Positions 44,731 to 54,227 of a stretch of 64,000 nt of DNA are shown piece after piece (position 1 is the first letter of the stretch; every line of letters starts with the position of its first letter). Source of the DNA: Pseudoalteromonas sp. SMS1 (GTDB lineage Bacteria > Pseudomonadota > Gammaproteobacteria > Enterobacterales > Alteromonadaceae); contig NZ_JAKGBI010000009.1 of NCBI RefSeq assembly GCF_021530565.1, positions 124,001-188,000 of the forward strand, in the 5' to 3' direction. The position numbers and the translations under genes were made by a program. A model generated the notes under the pieces. That model saw only the letters and a list, made by a program, of their open reading frames with translations, was not told the DNA's origin and ran no database searches.

Positions 44731-46271
44731 CTTAGCTTGCGTACTTTTTCTAAATAATCACGATGAGAAAGTAAATTGTTCTTACAGTACTGAACCCCTT
44801 TTTCAACTTCACTGCGTAACTTGTTAACGGCATCTATCTTCTGATACTGTGCATGGCGCCCGCTGAGTCGAGTTTCAAAGTTCATTCCATATAAAACATA
44901 CAAGTAATTGCTGACTCTAAAAGAGTCTAGGGTATGCCTAAAATCGAATTGAGAAGGGAGTTTACTGCGCCACATTTCAAGCTTTTCAGCAAGCTCTGTC
45001 GAAATAGAACACGGATCCCTGTTGTCTATCCAAAACTGTGAGTCATCTCGCTTTGACAAATAGTAATGGAGCTTTATAAAATCGGCTGTTGATTCCCACA
45101 TTTGACAAATATCTTCGTTAAATCGACGAGCACGTAAAGGCATATCTGTTTTTAAATCAGGTAGCGCCTCTGAAAACATTCTCGCAGTCACGTCAAACAT
45201 TAGCAGCCCAGTCGCCTCCAGTGGTTCAACAAACCCTTGTGAAAGCCCCATTGCGACGCAGTTTTTAATCCAAGCTTCTCTTTGGTAACCCACTTTCATT
45301 GAAATTTTTCGTGGTGCAATATCTTGCGCCGACTGGCCAAGATAATTAGCCAATGTTTGCACAGCCTGATCTTCAGACTGATGGTTACTAGAAAACACAT
45401 AACCAACCCCTTTTCTCTGGGTAAGCCCGATATCCCAGATCCATCCATGTTTCTGTGCCGTTGAAATGGTAAAGGGTGGTATTGGGGTACTATTGTCTTC
45501 ATAAGGAATTTGAATTGCCAGCGCGGTGTCCGTAAGCAACACGTCACTTTTATCTACAAACTTTGCCCCCATGCTTTTTTCAATAAGCATGGCTTTGAAC
45601 CCAGTACAATCAACAAAAATATCTCCACCTATGACACCTGCTGAATCAGTTTCAAGGTGCGCAATTTCGCCATTGTCTTTAAGGTGAACCTGCTTCACAT
45701 TCGCTTTGACATTTTTAATACCCAGTTTTGAAATACCATGTTCTGACAACATCTGTGTAAACTTGCCCGCATCCAAGTGATATGCATAGTTAAACAGGCC
45801 TGCAAACTCCCCATCTCGATTCAACTTTGGTGCCAAACCAAGCTCACAAATATGAGACTGAACTGACACTAAATCAGCGTAATGGGTTTTATTGAGCTCT
45901 ATATCAGACAGCCAGTACGGCGTCGGATTAAAAGGGTTGATATTCGGGAAATCGAACAAATGGTGATAAAAAGTAGACAGACCATCTTTGGGAGGAAGCT
46001 CCCAATCTACAAATTTGATACTTTGTTTGAATGTCACGTCACAGCGTTGTATAAATTCTACTTCACTAATACCAAAATATTTTAGCGTATCTCGCATCAC
46101 GGGTACGGTCCCCTCCCCAACCCCTATTGTTGGGATATCTGGAGAGTCAACTAATGTGACCGAGATGTCTTGATTTATTGCTGGTTCTAATTGTTTTGCT
46201 AGATGGCAAGCCGCCAACCACCCTGCCGTGCCTCCGCCAACAACAACGACTTGTTTAATCTCACCGTTCAT
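44727..46271 (-). CDS. Tryptophan halogenase-like flavoprotein
   Basis: This 514-residue flavoprotein has the FAD motif VGGGTAGWLAACHLA (residues 11-25), the Lys of the halogenase tunnel (Lys82 in DVTFKQSIKF, matching Lys79 of PrnA) and FVEPLEATG near residue 349. The diagnostic WxWxIP motif is WIWDIG here (277-282), with Pro replaced by Gly. Members in TonB-receptor clusters are not shown to halogenate tryptophan, so the substrate is open. It is downstream of the TonB receptor, past a terminator. Confidence 0.88.
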   Translation of the reverse strand: MNGEIKQVVVVGGGTAGWLAACHLAKQLEPAINQDISVTLVDSPDIPTIGVGEGTVPVMRDTLKYFGISEVEFIQRCDVTFKQSIKFVDWELPPKDGLSTFYHHLFDFPNINPFNPTPYWLSDIELNKTHYADLVSVQSHICELGLAPKLNRDGEFAGLFNYAYHLDAGKFTQMLSEHGISKLGIKNVKANVKQVHLKDNGEIAHLETDSAGVIGGDIFVDCTGFKAMLIEKSMGAKFVDKSDVLLTDTALAIQIPYEDNSTPIPPFTISTAQKHGWIWDIGLTQRKGVGYVFSSNHQSEDQAVQTLANYLGQSAQDIAPRKISMKVGYQREAWIKNCVAMGLSQGFVEPLEATGLLMFDVTARMFSEALPDLKTDMPLRARRFNEDICQMWESTADFIKLHYYLSKRDDSQFWIDNRDPCSISTELAEKLEMWRSKLPSQFDFRHTLDSFRVSNYLYVLYGMNFETRLSGRHAQYQKIDAVNKLRSEVEKGVQYCKNNLLSHRDYLEKVRKLS

Positions 46272-46519
46272 ATCTCACCGTCGAATTACCACTTCCGATT
46301 AAAGTGTCTATAAATTTTTGTTAAAAAAAACGCCAGCTACTACCTTACTACAATTTATCTGTGAAAAGGGATAGATCGCACTTTAGCGCTGTTAAGGTTT
46401 TAACCTGCAAGCATAATTAAATGTTTTTATAAGTCGGGGTTAATATCAATTTCGTAAGATGGCTTTTTGAACCAATAAAGCCGTTGACATACCTTGCGCA
46501 TAATTAGTTTGCTTTAGTA

Positions 46520-46548
46520 AAAAAAAAGCCCCAGTAAAACTGAGGCTA
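46520..46548 (-). terminator. Terminator downstream of the TonB receptor gene
   Basis: AGCCCCAG (46529-46536) pairs with CTGAGGCT (46541-46548) with one mismatch across a 4-base loop. On the minus strand an eight-T tract follows. It lies 21 bases after the receptor stop, so the halogenase gene likely has its own promoter or depends on read-through. Confidence 0.86.
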
Positions 46549-46569
46549 TATCATTCTAATGACTAAAAC

Positions 46570-49194
46570 TTAGAAGCGGAAATCAATCGCTGCTGAGTAT
46601 CTAGCATCGCCTTGATAAGACCAAGCCGCAAAGCCGTCGCGTAATTCAGTTTTCGAACCAGCTGGAGATACTGCTGGCCCGTATTGAACGCTGTCTTCTT
46701 CAGTTAGGTTAACTGCTGCAAAACGTAAAGTAATGTTATCATTTACGTTGTAACTTGCTGTCAAATCAAGTGTACCAAAGTCATCATGCATACGGTTACC
46801 GTAGAAACCAGTCTCACGAATCATGTACTTAGAACGCCAGTTATATGCTAGACGAACACTTAGGTCGTCATTTTCATAATAACCAACTGCGTTGATTGTA
46901 TTTTCAGAGCTATCAGAGAATACACCTACTGCATCAACAAAGTTAGATGGGTCAACTGAACCGTCAGCATATGTATAGTTGAAGATAGTACCGAAACCAC
47001 CACCTAGCTCATGCTGGATTTGGAATTCGATACCCGTGATATCACCACCTTCACCATCAATTCGGCTATCAACCTGCCAGCTGTCTTCACCTGTCACTGG
47101 GTCTACAATGCCCACTGACTGGTTAAGTAGTGTAGAACTTGTAGTAAAGTTGCTCACATCTTTGTAGAAAAGCGTTACAGCAACCATGTTCGCATCACCA
47201 TAGTAGTACTCATAACCTAAATCAGCTTGAGTTGCTTTGTATGGGTTAAGTGCTGGGTTACCACGTGTTAGCGTTTCATTGCCACGCTGAGTATCACCGT
47301 AGCCACTGATTGCTGTCGCAGCGAACATATCATCGTAATTTGGACGTGAGATTACCTGCGCGATTGAGAAACGTGCAATGCTATCTTCAGTAACGTCATA
47401 TGCTAAGTTGAAGCTCGGTAAAATCTCGCTGTAATCACCTTCAGTCTTCACGATATTCGTGCTTAGACCATTGTTTTGTGCAATGTGAGGTGCAACAAAC
47501 GCAGGATCTGGCGCGTAGAAGCTTGATGATGCATCCGTTGAAATGTAACGAACACCAAAGTTACCGCGGAAGTTTTCACCTTGGTAATTAGCCATTAGGT
47601 AAATAGCGATATTTTCTTCTTCAACTGTAGAGAAACCTGAACGGTCTTGATACCAAGTATCGAACGTTGCTTCTGCATTTGAACGCATAGCAGCAATATT
47701 CGGTAGAGGAATAGCAATAGCATCCGTACCTGCCGCATCTACTGCGCCCCAATATTCAGTTGGGTTGATTGTATTGTGTGCTTTGTGTGTAGGACGGAAT
47801 GAGTTTTTCTCTACCTCATGGTCAGTCCAACGAAGTCCACCTTTAACACTTGTGATGTATTCGTGATCAAGCTCGAAAGTAACATCAAGTTGGAAGTATG
47901 TCTCTTCGTCTTTATTTGGTGCCTTTTGAGAAGCCCAGTTTTGAAGTCCACGCCCATCCCAGCTTGGGTCAAATTCAGAGCTGTTCCAACCGCCTTTAGG
48001 TAAAGTAACTGTTGATGCTTTACCAGAGTTATCGATAACCATACCGTTCAGGTCATCTGTAGTACCTAGGTAAGTTGCATGGTTAATAGTTAAATCAGTA
48101 CCACCTTCTGCCTCTGTCATACCTACGCGAGCTTCTACTTTAAAGCCGTCGCCTTCATAGTTGTATGCAACATCAAATACGTCAGAGCTCATTGAAGCAA
48201 AACGCGCAAATGTTTGAAGGAAAGTTCTGTTTGGCGCTGGGTTTTCAGCTGTATTTGAGCGTGTCAGACAAACATCCGTCGCTTCAATTTTCGCTGTACA
48301 ATTGCCCGTGTTAGAGAACAAGAACAAGCTGTTGTTGTTGTTATCCGCTTCTAATTCTAGGCTCATGTAGTGGAAAACTAGCTCTGAATTGTCATTCAGT
48401 GCTAGCTGAGCAGTTAAGTCGATAGATGTTCTTTCACGCTGCTGTTCGAAGTAGTTTACTGACTCTGCGCCGTCCCAACCATATGAAGCTTCGTTACCGC
48501 GACGTACATAAGTTGTATCTTCATAACCGATTGCGCCTAAGATACCGAAAGTCTCATCAGCGTTTTTCCAGCTATATAGACCAGAGAAACCAGGATCTGT
48601 TTCTTCAGACTCAGTTGAGTACTCACCTTCTACAGAGAAATATGCTGAATTTGCATCTAAATCAAGAGGCTTACGTGTAATTACGTTAACAGTACCACCT
48701 ACACCACCTTCAACTAAGTCTGCTTGAGATGACTTATAAACTTCGATAGCGCCGATCATTTGAGGCGGAAGAAGAGAATAGTTGAAGCTACGGTCAATTG
48801 CTTGTTGGTCATACCAACCTGTTGACGCAACTGATTGTCCGTTTAGTGTAGTTAAAGTAAGTTGGTTAGAAGCACCACGAATTGATACTTGCTGGCCTTG
48901 ACCAAACTGACGGTTTACCGCAACACCAGGGATACGACCTAATGCTTCACCTACATCGCTGTCAGGAAACTTACCAATATCTTCTGCAGATACAGCATCT
49001 ACTACGCTATTTGCAAAACGTTTTGTGTTAATTGATTCCTTTAAAGAGCGACGAATACCGCGTACTTCAATTACTTCTACGTCTTCTTTAACTTGATTGC
49101 CGGTTTCAGCAACTGCTACACCAGATACGCCTGCGGTTAACGCAAGACCAATGTTTGCAGCTAGTAAACTTTTCTTAAAATTATTAGCTAACAC
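46570..49194 (-). CDS. TonB-dependent outer-membrane receptor
   Basis: This 874-residue protein has a signal peptide (residues 1-29, cleavage near VAVA-ETG), a TonB-box-like segment (EDVEVIEVRGIR), a plug domain (FPDSDVGEALGRIPGVAVNR and VSIRGASNQLTLTTLNGQ) and a 22-strand barrel ending in the aromatic strand AAIDFRF. It imports a large or scarce nutrient using TonB energy. Two copies of TGACAACGCTGTCA lie upstream, suggesting LacI-type control, and sugar or glycan uptake is likely. Confidence 0.94.
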   Translation of the reverse strand: MLANNFKKSLLAANIGLALTAGVSGVAVAETGNQVKEDVEVIEVRGIRRSLKESINTKRFANSVVDAVSAEDIGKFPDSDVGEALGRIPGVAVNRQFGQGQQVSIRGASNQLTLTTLNGQSVASTGWYDQQAIDRSFNYSLLPPQMIGAIEVYKSSQADLVEGGVGGTVNVITRKPLDLDANSAYFSVEGEYSTESEETDPGFSGLYSWKNADETFGILGAIGYEDTTYVRRGNEASYGWDGAESVNYFEQQRERTSIDLTAQLALNDNSELVFHYMSLELEADNNNNSLFLFSNTGNCTAKIEATDVCLTRSNTAENPAPNRTFLQTFARFASMSSDVFDVAYNYEGDGFKVEARVGMTEAEGGTDLTINHATYLGTTDDLNGMVIDNSGKASTVTLPKGGWNSSEFDPSWDGRGLQNWASQKAPNKDEETYFQLDVTFELDHEYITSVKGGLRWTDHEVEKNSFRPTHKAHNTINPTEYWGAVDAAGTDAIAIPLPNIAAMRSNAEATFDTWYQDRSGFSTVEEENIAIYLMANYQGENFRGNFGVRYISTDASSSFYAPDPAFVAPHIAQNNGLSTNIVKTEGDYSEILPSFNLAYDVTEDSIARFSIAQVISRPNYDDMFAATAISGYGDTQRGNETLTRGNPALNPYKATQADLGYEYYYGDANMVAVTLFYKDVSNFTTSSTLLNQSVGIVDPVTGEDSWQVDSRIDGEGGDITGIEFQIQHELGGGFGTIFNYTYADGSVDPSNFVDAVGVFSDSSENTINAVGYYENDDLSVRLAYNWRSKYMIRETGFYGNRMHDDFGTLDLTASYNVNDNITLRFAAVNLTEEDSVQYGPAVSPAGSKTELRDGFAAWSYQGDARYSAAIDFRF

Positions 49195-49249
49195 AGGATT
49201 CCCCTTGAATCATTTTGTTGGTTTTTAAATCACTTCTGCCCAGTGATGA

Positions 49250-49263
49250 TGACAACGCTGTCA
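49250..49263. promoter_or_regulatory. LacI-type operator, TonB receptor proximal
   Basis: TGACAACGCTGTCA: the arms TGACA/TGTCA are a perfect palindrome around a 4-base centre. It lies 56 bases upstream of the TonB receptor start and is identical to the sites at 49569 and 54214. LacI-family regulators bind such palindromes. Confidence 0.8.
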
Positions 49264-49568
49264 TCTAATAACAAACCATACACCCAAAATTACATAATCG
49301 CTACATGTTTTTTGCCTTAACACTTTAAAATTTTTCATTTCAAAAGCTAAAACATTAAAAAATAAGAGATTATTCTTAATTTGGAGATACTTTGTTACAA
49401 ACGAGTATTAATATACCACAGGAAATGTATAAATCTGTAGTTTATGAGGTGATTGATACAATTTTTTTGTATCTATTTTAAGAACTGCGTGATTTTAATG
49501 CAGCTTTTTGAAGAGTTTACCAAATAGTAGCCTGGGCAGAAGCTGTTCAAGGTGATAAACATTCTCAA

Positions 49569-49582
49569 TGACAACGCTGTCA
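49569..49582. promoter_or_regulatory. LacI-type operator, TonB receptor distal
   Basis: A second exact copy of TGACAACGCTGTCA lies 375 bases upstream of the TonB receptor start, 319 bases from the proximal copy. It is extended by ATGACA/TGTCAT at both ends. It could serve DNA looping or a second promoter. Confidence 0.78.
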
Positions 49583-49946
49583 TTTTAGTTTATTTGAATG
49601 CGCATGTCTAGTAAAAGCTGAACTTTGGCAATACTTGCGACAACATTAATAAATGGAAAATAAGTAACTTTAAAATTAATTAGTTACCGAACAAGTCACA
49701 CACAAGAATTATAAAAATATCAATAAACGATCAAGTTTTGCGCTTTTTTGAATCGCAATTCTTTATAACAATTAATAATAAAGTATGTAAGAAGGAGCGA
49801 GTACGGCCTTTTTTTGATGCCACTGCACAGAATATTGATGAGAGATGCCTAAAAAAACAAATGAAACAATGTACTGAGTACACCAAGACATGTTGTAAGT
49901 ATTATAAATTGAAAGAGGTTGTATAAATGGGTGGATTTGAACAAAA
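49583..49946. other. AT-rich intergenic region before the TonB receptor operators
   Basis: No gene is supported. A 62-codon plus-strand frame (49738-49926) has a Lys/Cys-rich, unconvincing product and no ribosome-binding site. The DNA is strongly AT-rich. Confidence 0.45.
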
Positions 49947-49975
49947 AGAAAAGCACACTATTGGTGTGCTTTTCT
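49947..49975 (-). terminator. Terminator downstream of pgl
   Basis: AGAAAAGCACAC (49947-49958) and GTGTGCTTTTCT (49964-49975) form a perfect 12-bp stem with a 5-base loop. It lies 13 bases beyond the pgl stop and ends the zwf-pgl transcript. Confidence 0.85.
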
Positions 49976-49987
49976 ATGATTAACCAA

Positions 49988-50698
49988 TTATGGACACCAA
50001 AAAACACTTAGTTTTAGGTCAGGTAGTCCCAATACAGCCCGAAGTGGCACATCAAGTGCCGAACCCGGTTTTTTCGCTTCTTCATAAATGTCACGCTTTG
50101 CGTTACCACTGATCAACAAGATTGCATGTTGAGTATTTGCTATTCCATTCAGTGATAAGCTCATTCTCTCTGTAATGCTGCCCGTCACTTCACTTTGAAT
50201 AGCATTAATAGCACAAACCAACTGCTCCGTTTCCAATGCTGCTTCAAGGCCAGCTGCATTTGGGAATAAAGAGGCGGTATGACCGTCAGGCCCCATACCT
50301 AAAATAGTTACATCAAAGGGCTGTTTGAGTGATTGGTACTGATTTTCAACTTCATTTCTGCCCTGCTCTGCAGACTCAGCGCTATTTTTCATAGTCACAA
50401 AGTGTGCTGTTGCCGCATTGTTCTGTAATAAGGTGGCGTTTATAAATGCCTCGTTTGACTTTTCATGAGATGGTTCAACCCATCTTTCATCAACCATAGC
50501 AACCGTAACTTTACTCCAGTCCAGCTCAAGGCTTGATAGTCGCTTATATGCAGGTGCTGGAGATGAGCCGCCTGACACGAGCATGCTAGCTTGGCCATCT
50601 TTGTTCAATGCTGAGCTCAATGTATTTTCAAGCAATGACGCCAAATGTTCTGTCATTTCGTCTTTAGAGTCGAAAAACTTTTCATTCAATAAAGCCAT
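49988..50698 (-). CDS. pgl: 6-phosphogluconolactonase
   Basis: I choose ATG 50698 (AGGAGAG 8 bases upstream; 236 residues), which overlaps the zwf stop by one base (TAATG). The longer frame to 50725 starts inside zwf. The protein is DevB-type: SGGSSPAPAYKRLS near residue 45, VDERWVEPSHEKSN, and LGMGPDGHTASLFP. It hydrolyses 6-phosphogluconolactone to 6-phosphogluconate, directly after the zwf step. Confidence 0.94.
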   Translation of the reverse strand: MALLNEKFFDSKDEMTEHLASLLENTLSSALNKDGQASMLVSGGSSPAPAYKRLSSLELDWSKVTVAMVDERWVEPSHEKSNEAFINATLLQNNAATAHFVTMKNSAESAEQGRNEVENQYQSLKQPFDVTILGMGPDGHTASLFPNAAGLEAALETEQLVCAINAIQSEVTGSITERMSLSLNGIANTQHAILLISGNAKRDIYEEAKKPGSALDVPLRAVLGLPDLKLSVFWCP

Positions 50699-52170
50699 TA
50701 ATTCTTCTCTCCTACGTTGAACCAAGCATGGTTTTTCTCAGCGAGTAGCTCGTCTGCAGACTCAGGTCCCCAAGATCCGGCACGATACAGTGCAGGCGTT
50801 CCTTTTTCTTGCCATCTCGCAATAATCGGATCAATCCACTTCCAAGCTTGTCTTACTTCATCTCGGTGGATAAATAACGACGGGTTATTTGCCGCAGCAT
50901 CCAGCATTAAGCGTTTGTATGCATCAGAGTGGAAACCATTACTATATTTTTCACTCAATTCAATATTCAAGGTAACAGGTTCAAGCTGCATCTCTAAGTT
51001 GTCTAGACGCTTTGACATCAGCGTGAGTTGGATGCTTTCTTCTGGTTGTAGTCTGATAATCAGTCTATTTGGTAGTATTGGCCCCACTTTTTCGTCATAA
51101 ACATTGTGAGATACCGGTTTATATTCAACGACAATTTCTGCACAGCGTTGTTTCATTCGTTTACCAGTGCGCAAATAAAATGGCACACCAGACCAACGCC
51201 AGTTCTCTATGTGTGCTCTAATCGCAACGAATGTTTCGGTCGTGCTCGAGCCTTCACCCAGCTCTTCCAAATAACCAGGTACAAGATTGCCATTCAAATC
51301 ACCCGGTACATATTGCCCTCTGACAACATTGTCATCAACCAATTCATCCGTAAGTGGTCTAAGTGCTTCTAGGACCTTTAACTTTTCATTACGGATGCTG
51401 TTTGCGTTCAGTTTATGTGGTGACTCCATCGCAACCAAGCACAACAACTGTAGAAGGTGATTTTGCACCATATCACGCAGTGCACCTGCTTTATCATAAA
51501 AACCTGCTCTGCTTTCAAGTCCTACTGTTTCCGAAATGCTGATTTGAATATTATCGATCGTTTTCGCATCCCATAGGTTTTCAAATAAAACATTCGAAAA
51601 CCTAAGCGCCATCAGGTTTTGAACCGTTTCCTTACCTAAGTAATGGTCGATCCTAAAGATTTGGCTCTCCTCAAAATATTCTGCGATTTTTGAGTTAATT
51701 TCTTCAGCAGACTCACCGCAATAACCAATCGGCTTCTCGACAACTACACGAGAATTTTTAGAAATGAGGGATTTTTTAGAAAGAAGTTCACAACAGGTGC
51801 CGTAGACAGCGGGAGGAAGAGATAGATAGAACACACGAGATTTGTCAGCTTCATCTGTATCGAGTATCTCTCTTAACACGTCCCAGTTATCATCAGCCTC
51901 AGTGACGTTTACTACAACTGGCACTAAAAATTTAGCAAACTCATTCCAGTCTTTCTGATTGTATTCGCCGTTACTTAAGTATTCTTGTAGTGCTTTGTGT
52001 GCCGTATCAACATAGTCATTTTTTTTACTTTCTTCTCGAACCGTCGGCAATATGCGAGTACCCTCAGGCAAGTTGCCTTCTTGATATGCTCGATACATTG
52101 CGGGCAACAATTTTCTCAACGCTAAGTCGCCGCCCCCACCAAAAATTACGATATCAAAAGGATTAAGCAT
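50698..52170 (-). CDS. zwf: Glucose-6-phosphate 1-dehydrogenase
   Basis: This 490-residue enzyme matches Zwf in length and motifs: N-terminal nucleotide loop FGGGGDLALRKLLPA (residues 10-24) and the active-site segment RIDHYLGKETVQNL near residue 175, which holds the catalytic His and Lys. It oxidises glucose 6-phosphate with NADP+ as the entry to the Entner-Doudoroff and pentose-phosphate routes. It precedes pgl with a one-base overlap. A possible leader hairpin lies 23-54 bases upstream. Confidence 0.96.
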   Translation of the reverse strand: MLNPFDIVIFGGGGDLALRKLLPAMYRAYQEGNLPEGTRILPTVREESKKNDYVDTAHKALQEYLSNGEYNQKDWNEFAKFLVPVVVNVTEADDNWDVLREILDTDEADKSRVFYLSLPPAVYGTCCELLSKKSLISKNSRVVVEKPIGYCGESAEEINSKIAEYFEESQIFRIDHYLGKETVQNLMALRFSNVLFENLWDAKTIDNIQISISETVGLESRAGFYDKAGALRDMVQNHLLQLLCLVAMESPHKLNANSIRNEKLKVLEALRPLTDELVDDNVVRGQYVPGDLNGNLVPGYLEELGEGSSTTETFVAIRAHIENWRWSGVPFYLRTGKRMKQRCAEIVVEYKPVSHNVYDEKVGPILPNRLIIRLQPEESIQLTLMSKRLDNLEMQLEPVTLNIELSEKYSNGFHSDAYKRLMLDAAANNPSLFIHRDEVRQAWKWIDPIIARWQEKGTPALYRAGSWGPESADELLAEKNHAWFNVGEKN

Positions 52171-52484
52171 AATTATATCTCACAAGGTTAGGCGCGCGAT
52201 CATATTGAGGAGCGAACACGCGCGATAATCAAAACCGTTTGGTGTTCAAAGGTGAATAGACCAAACTCTACTTCTTTTAGGTTTGAATTCGTTCGCAGAT
52301 TATTTTACTTACTTAGGGTTGAGTACAAAAGCACATTAAGTAAGTTGTATTCAAATTAAATAATTAGTCAAAATGAGTCTTAGGGGCTCTGTAATTCCTC
52401 TCACAAAAATACAGGCCCTAAGTACTCCAGCGCTACCCGTTCAAAGGTATTCTTTTCACATCAAGTTATTATTGAACAACTTGG
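52171..52484. other. pgi-zwf intergenic region with repeats
   Basis: No gene is supported in these 314 bases. CGCGCGAT occurs twice (52193-52200 and 52219-52226), and its self-complementary CGCGCG cores could form a hairpin in the zwf leader. Further upstream ACTTACTTA (52307-52315) and TAAGTAAGT (52337-52345) are an inverted repeat with a 21-base spacer. No copy of the LacI-type 14-mer is present here. CAAGTT/AACTTG next to the pgi stop is a weak terminator candidate. Confidence 0.5.
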
Positions 52485-54131
52485 TTAATTGTTTCTTTTT
52501 TGCTTGTAGTAAGCAATTAGTCCAGCTGTCGAGCTATCGTGCTCGTGCGCTACATTCTCTTTAGTAAGTTCAGCTTCAATATTATTTGCCAAACCTTTGC
52601 CAAGTTCCACGCCCCATTGGTCAAATGAGCAAACGCTTAAAATAATGCCCTGGCAAAAAATCTTATGTTCGTACATGGCGATCAATCGACCAACGGCTTT
52701 AGCATCTACCTTGTCTAAAACAATTGACGTTGTTGGTCGATTTCCTTTATGTATTTTATGAGCTACTAACTCGTTTATTTCTTCTTCCGTCTTACCTTTT
52801 GACTGTAAGTCGTTGCGAACCTGTGCTTCATTTACACCAGCCATCATCGCCTCAGTTTGCGCCAAGAAGTTAGAAAGTAATACATCATGATGCTTGCCTA
52901 ACGCAACTTGCGGCTCTACAGACGCTATAAAGTCAGCCGGAACAATTACATTACCTTGGTGTAAGCATTGATAAAATGCGTGCTGACCGTTAATACCAGT
53001 CATGCCCCAAATAATTGGCACAGTCGTGTATGGTACAGTTTGACCATCAAATGTTACATGTTTACCGTTACTTTCCATTTCGCCTTGCTGAAGATATGCA
53101 GGTAACATATGCAACGCTTGATCATAAGGTAAAATAGCCTGCGAAGTATGACCTAAAAAGCTGGTATTCCACACGCTTAGTAATGCCATAATCAACGGTA
53201 TATTTTGCTCAAATTCTGTATTTTTAAAATGCTCATCGACTTCAAATGCGCCTTCAAGCACTTCAACAAACTTGTCATAACCAAGGTATAGGGCAATTGG
53301 TAAACCAATGGCGCTCCAGAGAGAAAATCGGCCCCCTACCCAATCCCACATCGTGAAGACGTTTTCGTCCGCGATGCCAAATTCGCGCGTTTTTTCTAAG
53401 TTTGTACTTACAGCCACAAAATGTTTTGCAATCGCTTTTTTATCTTGCGCACTGTCTAAAAACCAACTCACTGACGAACGCGCGTTGTTCATTGTTTCCG
53501 ACGTGGTAAACGTTTTAGAGGAGATCACAAACAAAGTGGTCTCTGCGTCGACCTGCTTAAGGACTTGTGCTAACTGTACACCATCAACGTTGGAAACATA
53601 GTGGACATTTAATGTCTCATCGGCGTAGGCACTTAAAGCTTCTGTGACCATTTGTGGGCCCAAGTTAGACCCCCCAACACCGATTGCCACAACATTTTTC
53701 ACAGGTTTGCCTGTGTAGCCTTTCCATTCACCGTTTCTCACACGGTCTGAAAAGCCTTTCATTTTTTCAAGCTCTGATTGAACTTGTTCTGTCACATTAA
53801 CGCCATCAACCAAAATGGGGGTATTGGCTCTATTTCTTAGCGCAACGTGCAGCACAGCTCGGTCTTCAGTAAAATTAATCTTTTCACCTGAGAACATTTT
53901 ATCTCGCCAAGCTGCGATATCTGATTCTTTCGCTAGTGCAACTAGTTGCTCAAATGATGTGTCGTCAATCAATTGTTTGGAGAAGTCAAAAAGGACCCCA
54001 GGAAGATGTCTAGAAAATTTATCAAAACGTCCTGAGTCATTGTCAAAAAGCGTTTTTAAGTGTTGCTTTTTAAGTCTTTCCGACGATGCTGTTAATGCTT
54101 GCCAACTTGGTAAAGATGTACGGCAATTCAT
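52485..54131 (-). CDS. pgi: Glucose-6-phosphate isomerase
   Basis: I choose ATG 54131 (AGGGGA 7 bases upstream; 548 residues, as in E. coli Pgi) over the frame start at 54179. Family motifs: VAIGVGGSNLGPQMVTEAL, VISSKTFTT, the Pgi signature GGRFSLWSAIGLP, and the C-terminal FDQWGVELGKGLA with its conserved Gln and Lys. It interconverts glucose and fructose 6-phosphates. A LacI-type operator lies 83 bases upstream, linking it to the TonB receptor. Confidence 0.96.
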   Translation of the reverse strand: MNCRTSLPSWQALTASSERLKKQHLKTLFDNDSGRFDKFSRHLPGVLFDFSKQLIDDTSFEQLVALAKESDIAAWRDKMFSGEKINFTEDRAVLHVALRNRANTPILVDGVNVTEQVQSELEKMKGFSDRVRNGEWKGYTGKPVKNVVAIGVGGSNLGPQMVTEALSAYADETLNVHYVSNVDGVQLAQVLKQVDAETTLFVISSKTFTTSETMNNARSSVSWFLDSAQDKKAIAKHFVAVSTNLEKTREFGIADENVFTMWDWVGGRFSLWSAIGLPIALYLGYDKFVEVLEGAFEVDEHFKNTEFEQNIPLIMALLSVWNTSFLGHTSQAILPYDQALHMLPAYLQQGEMESNGKHVTFDGQTVPYTTVPIIWGMTGINGQHAFYQCLHQGNVIVPADFIASVEPQVALGKHHDVLLSNFLAQTEAMMAGVNEAQVRNDLQSKGKTEEEINELVAHKIHKGNRPTTSIVLDKVDAKAVGRLIAMYEHKIFCQGIILSVCSFDQWGVELGKGLANNIEAELTKENVAHEHDSSTAGLIAYYKQKRNN

Positions 54132-54213
54132 ATTTTTTCCCCTAGCGATGATTGTGTGCAAAATACCTAGATCACACACATAAACATAATCGAGCGTTAA
54201 CCATAAGTTAAAA

Positions 54214-54227
54214 TGACAACGCTGTCA
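54214..54227. promoter_or_regulatory. LacI-type operator between pgi and lacI-like gene
   Basis: This is the third exact copy of TGACAACGCTGTCA. It is 83 bases before the pgi start and 287 before the divergent LacI-type gene, so it likely controls pgi and possibly the regulator itself. The remaining 286 bases up to the regulator start are AT-rich, and I see no other element in them. Confidence 0.8.

Noticed and set aside
46328-46345. Repeat of the iaaA terminator arm (AACGCCAGCTAC) at 46330
   Set aside because: Only one arm is shared and there is no hairpin at 46330. Matches of about 14 bases are expected by chance in 64 kb.
49738-49926. 62-codon open frame upstream of the TonB receptor
   Set aside because: Lys/Cys-rich product without a ribosome-binding site, in AT-rich intergenic DNA; likely chance.
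52340-52365. HexR site upstream of zwf
   Set aside because: TTGTATTCAAATTAAA resembles one arm of the HexR pattern TGTAAT-ATTACA, but the second arm does not match.
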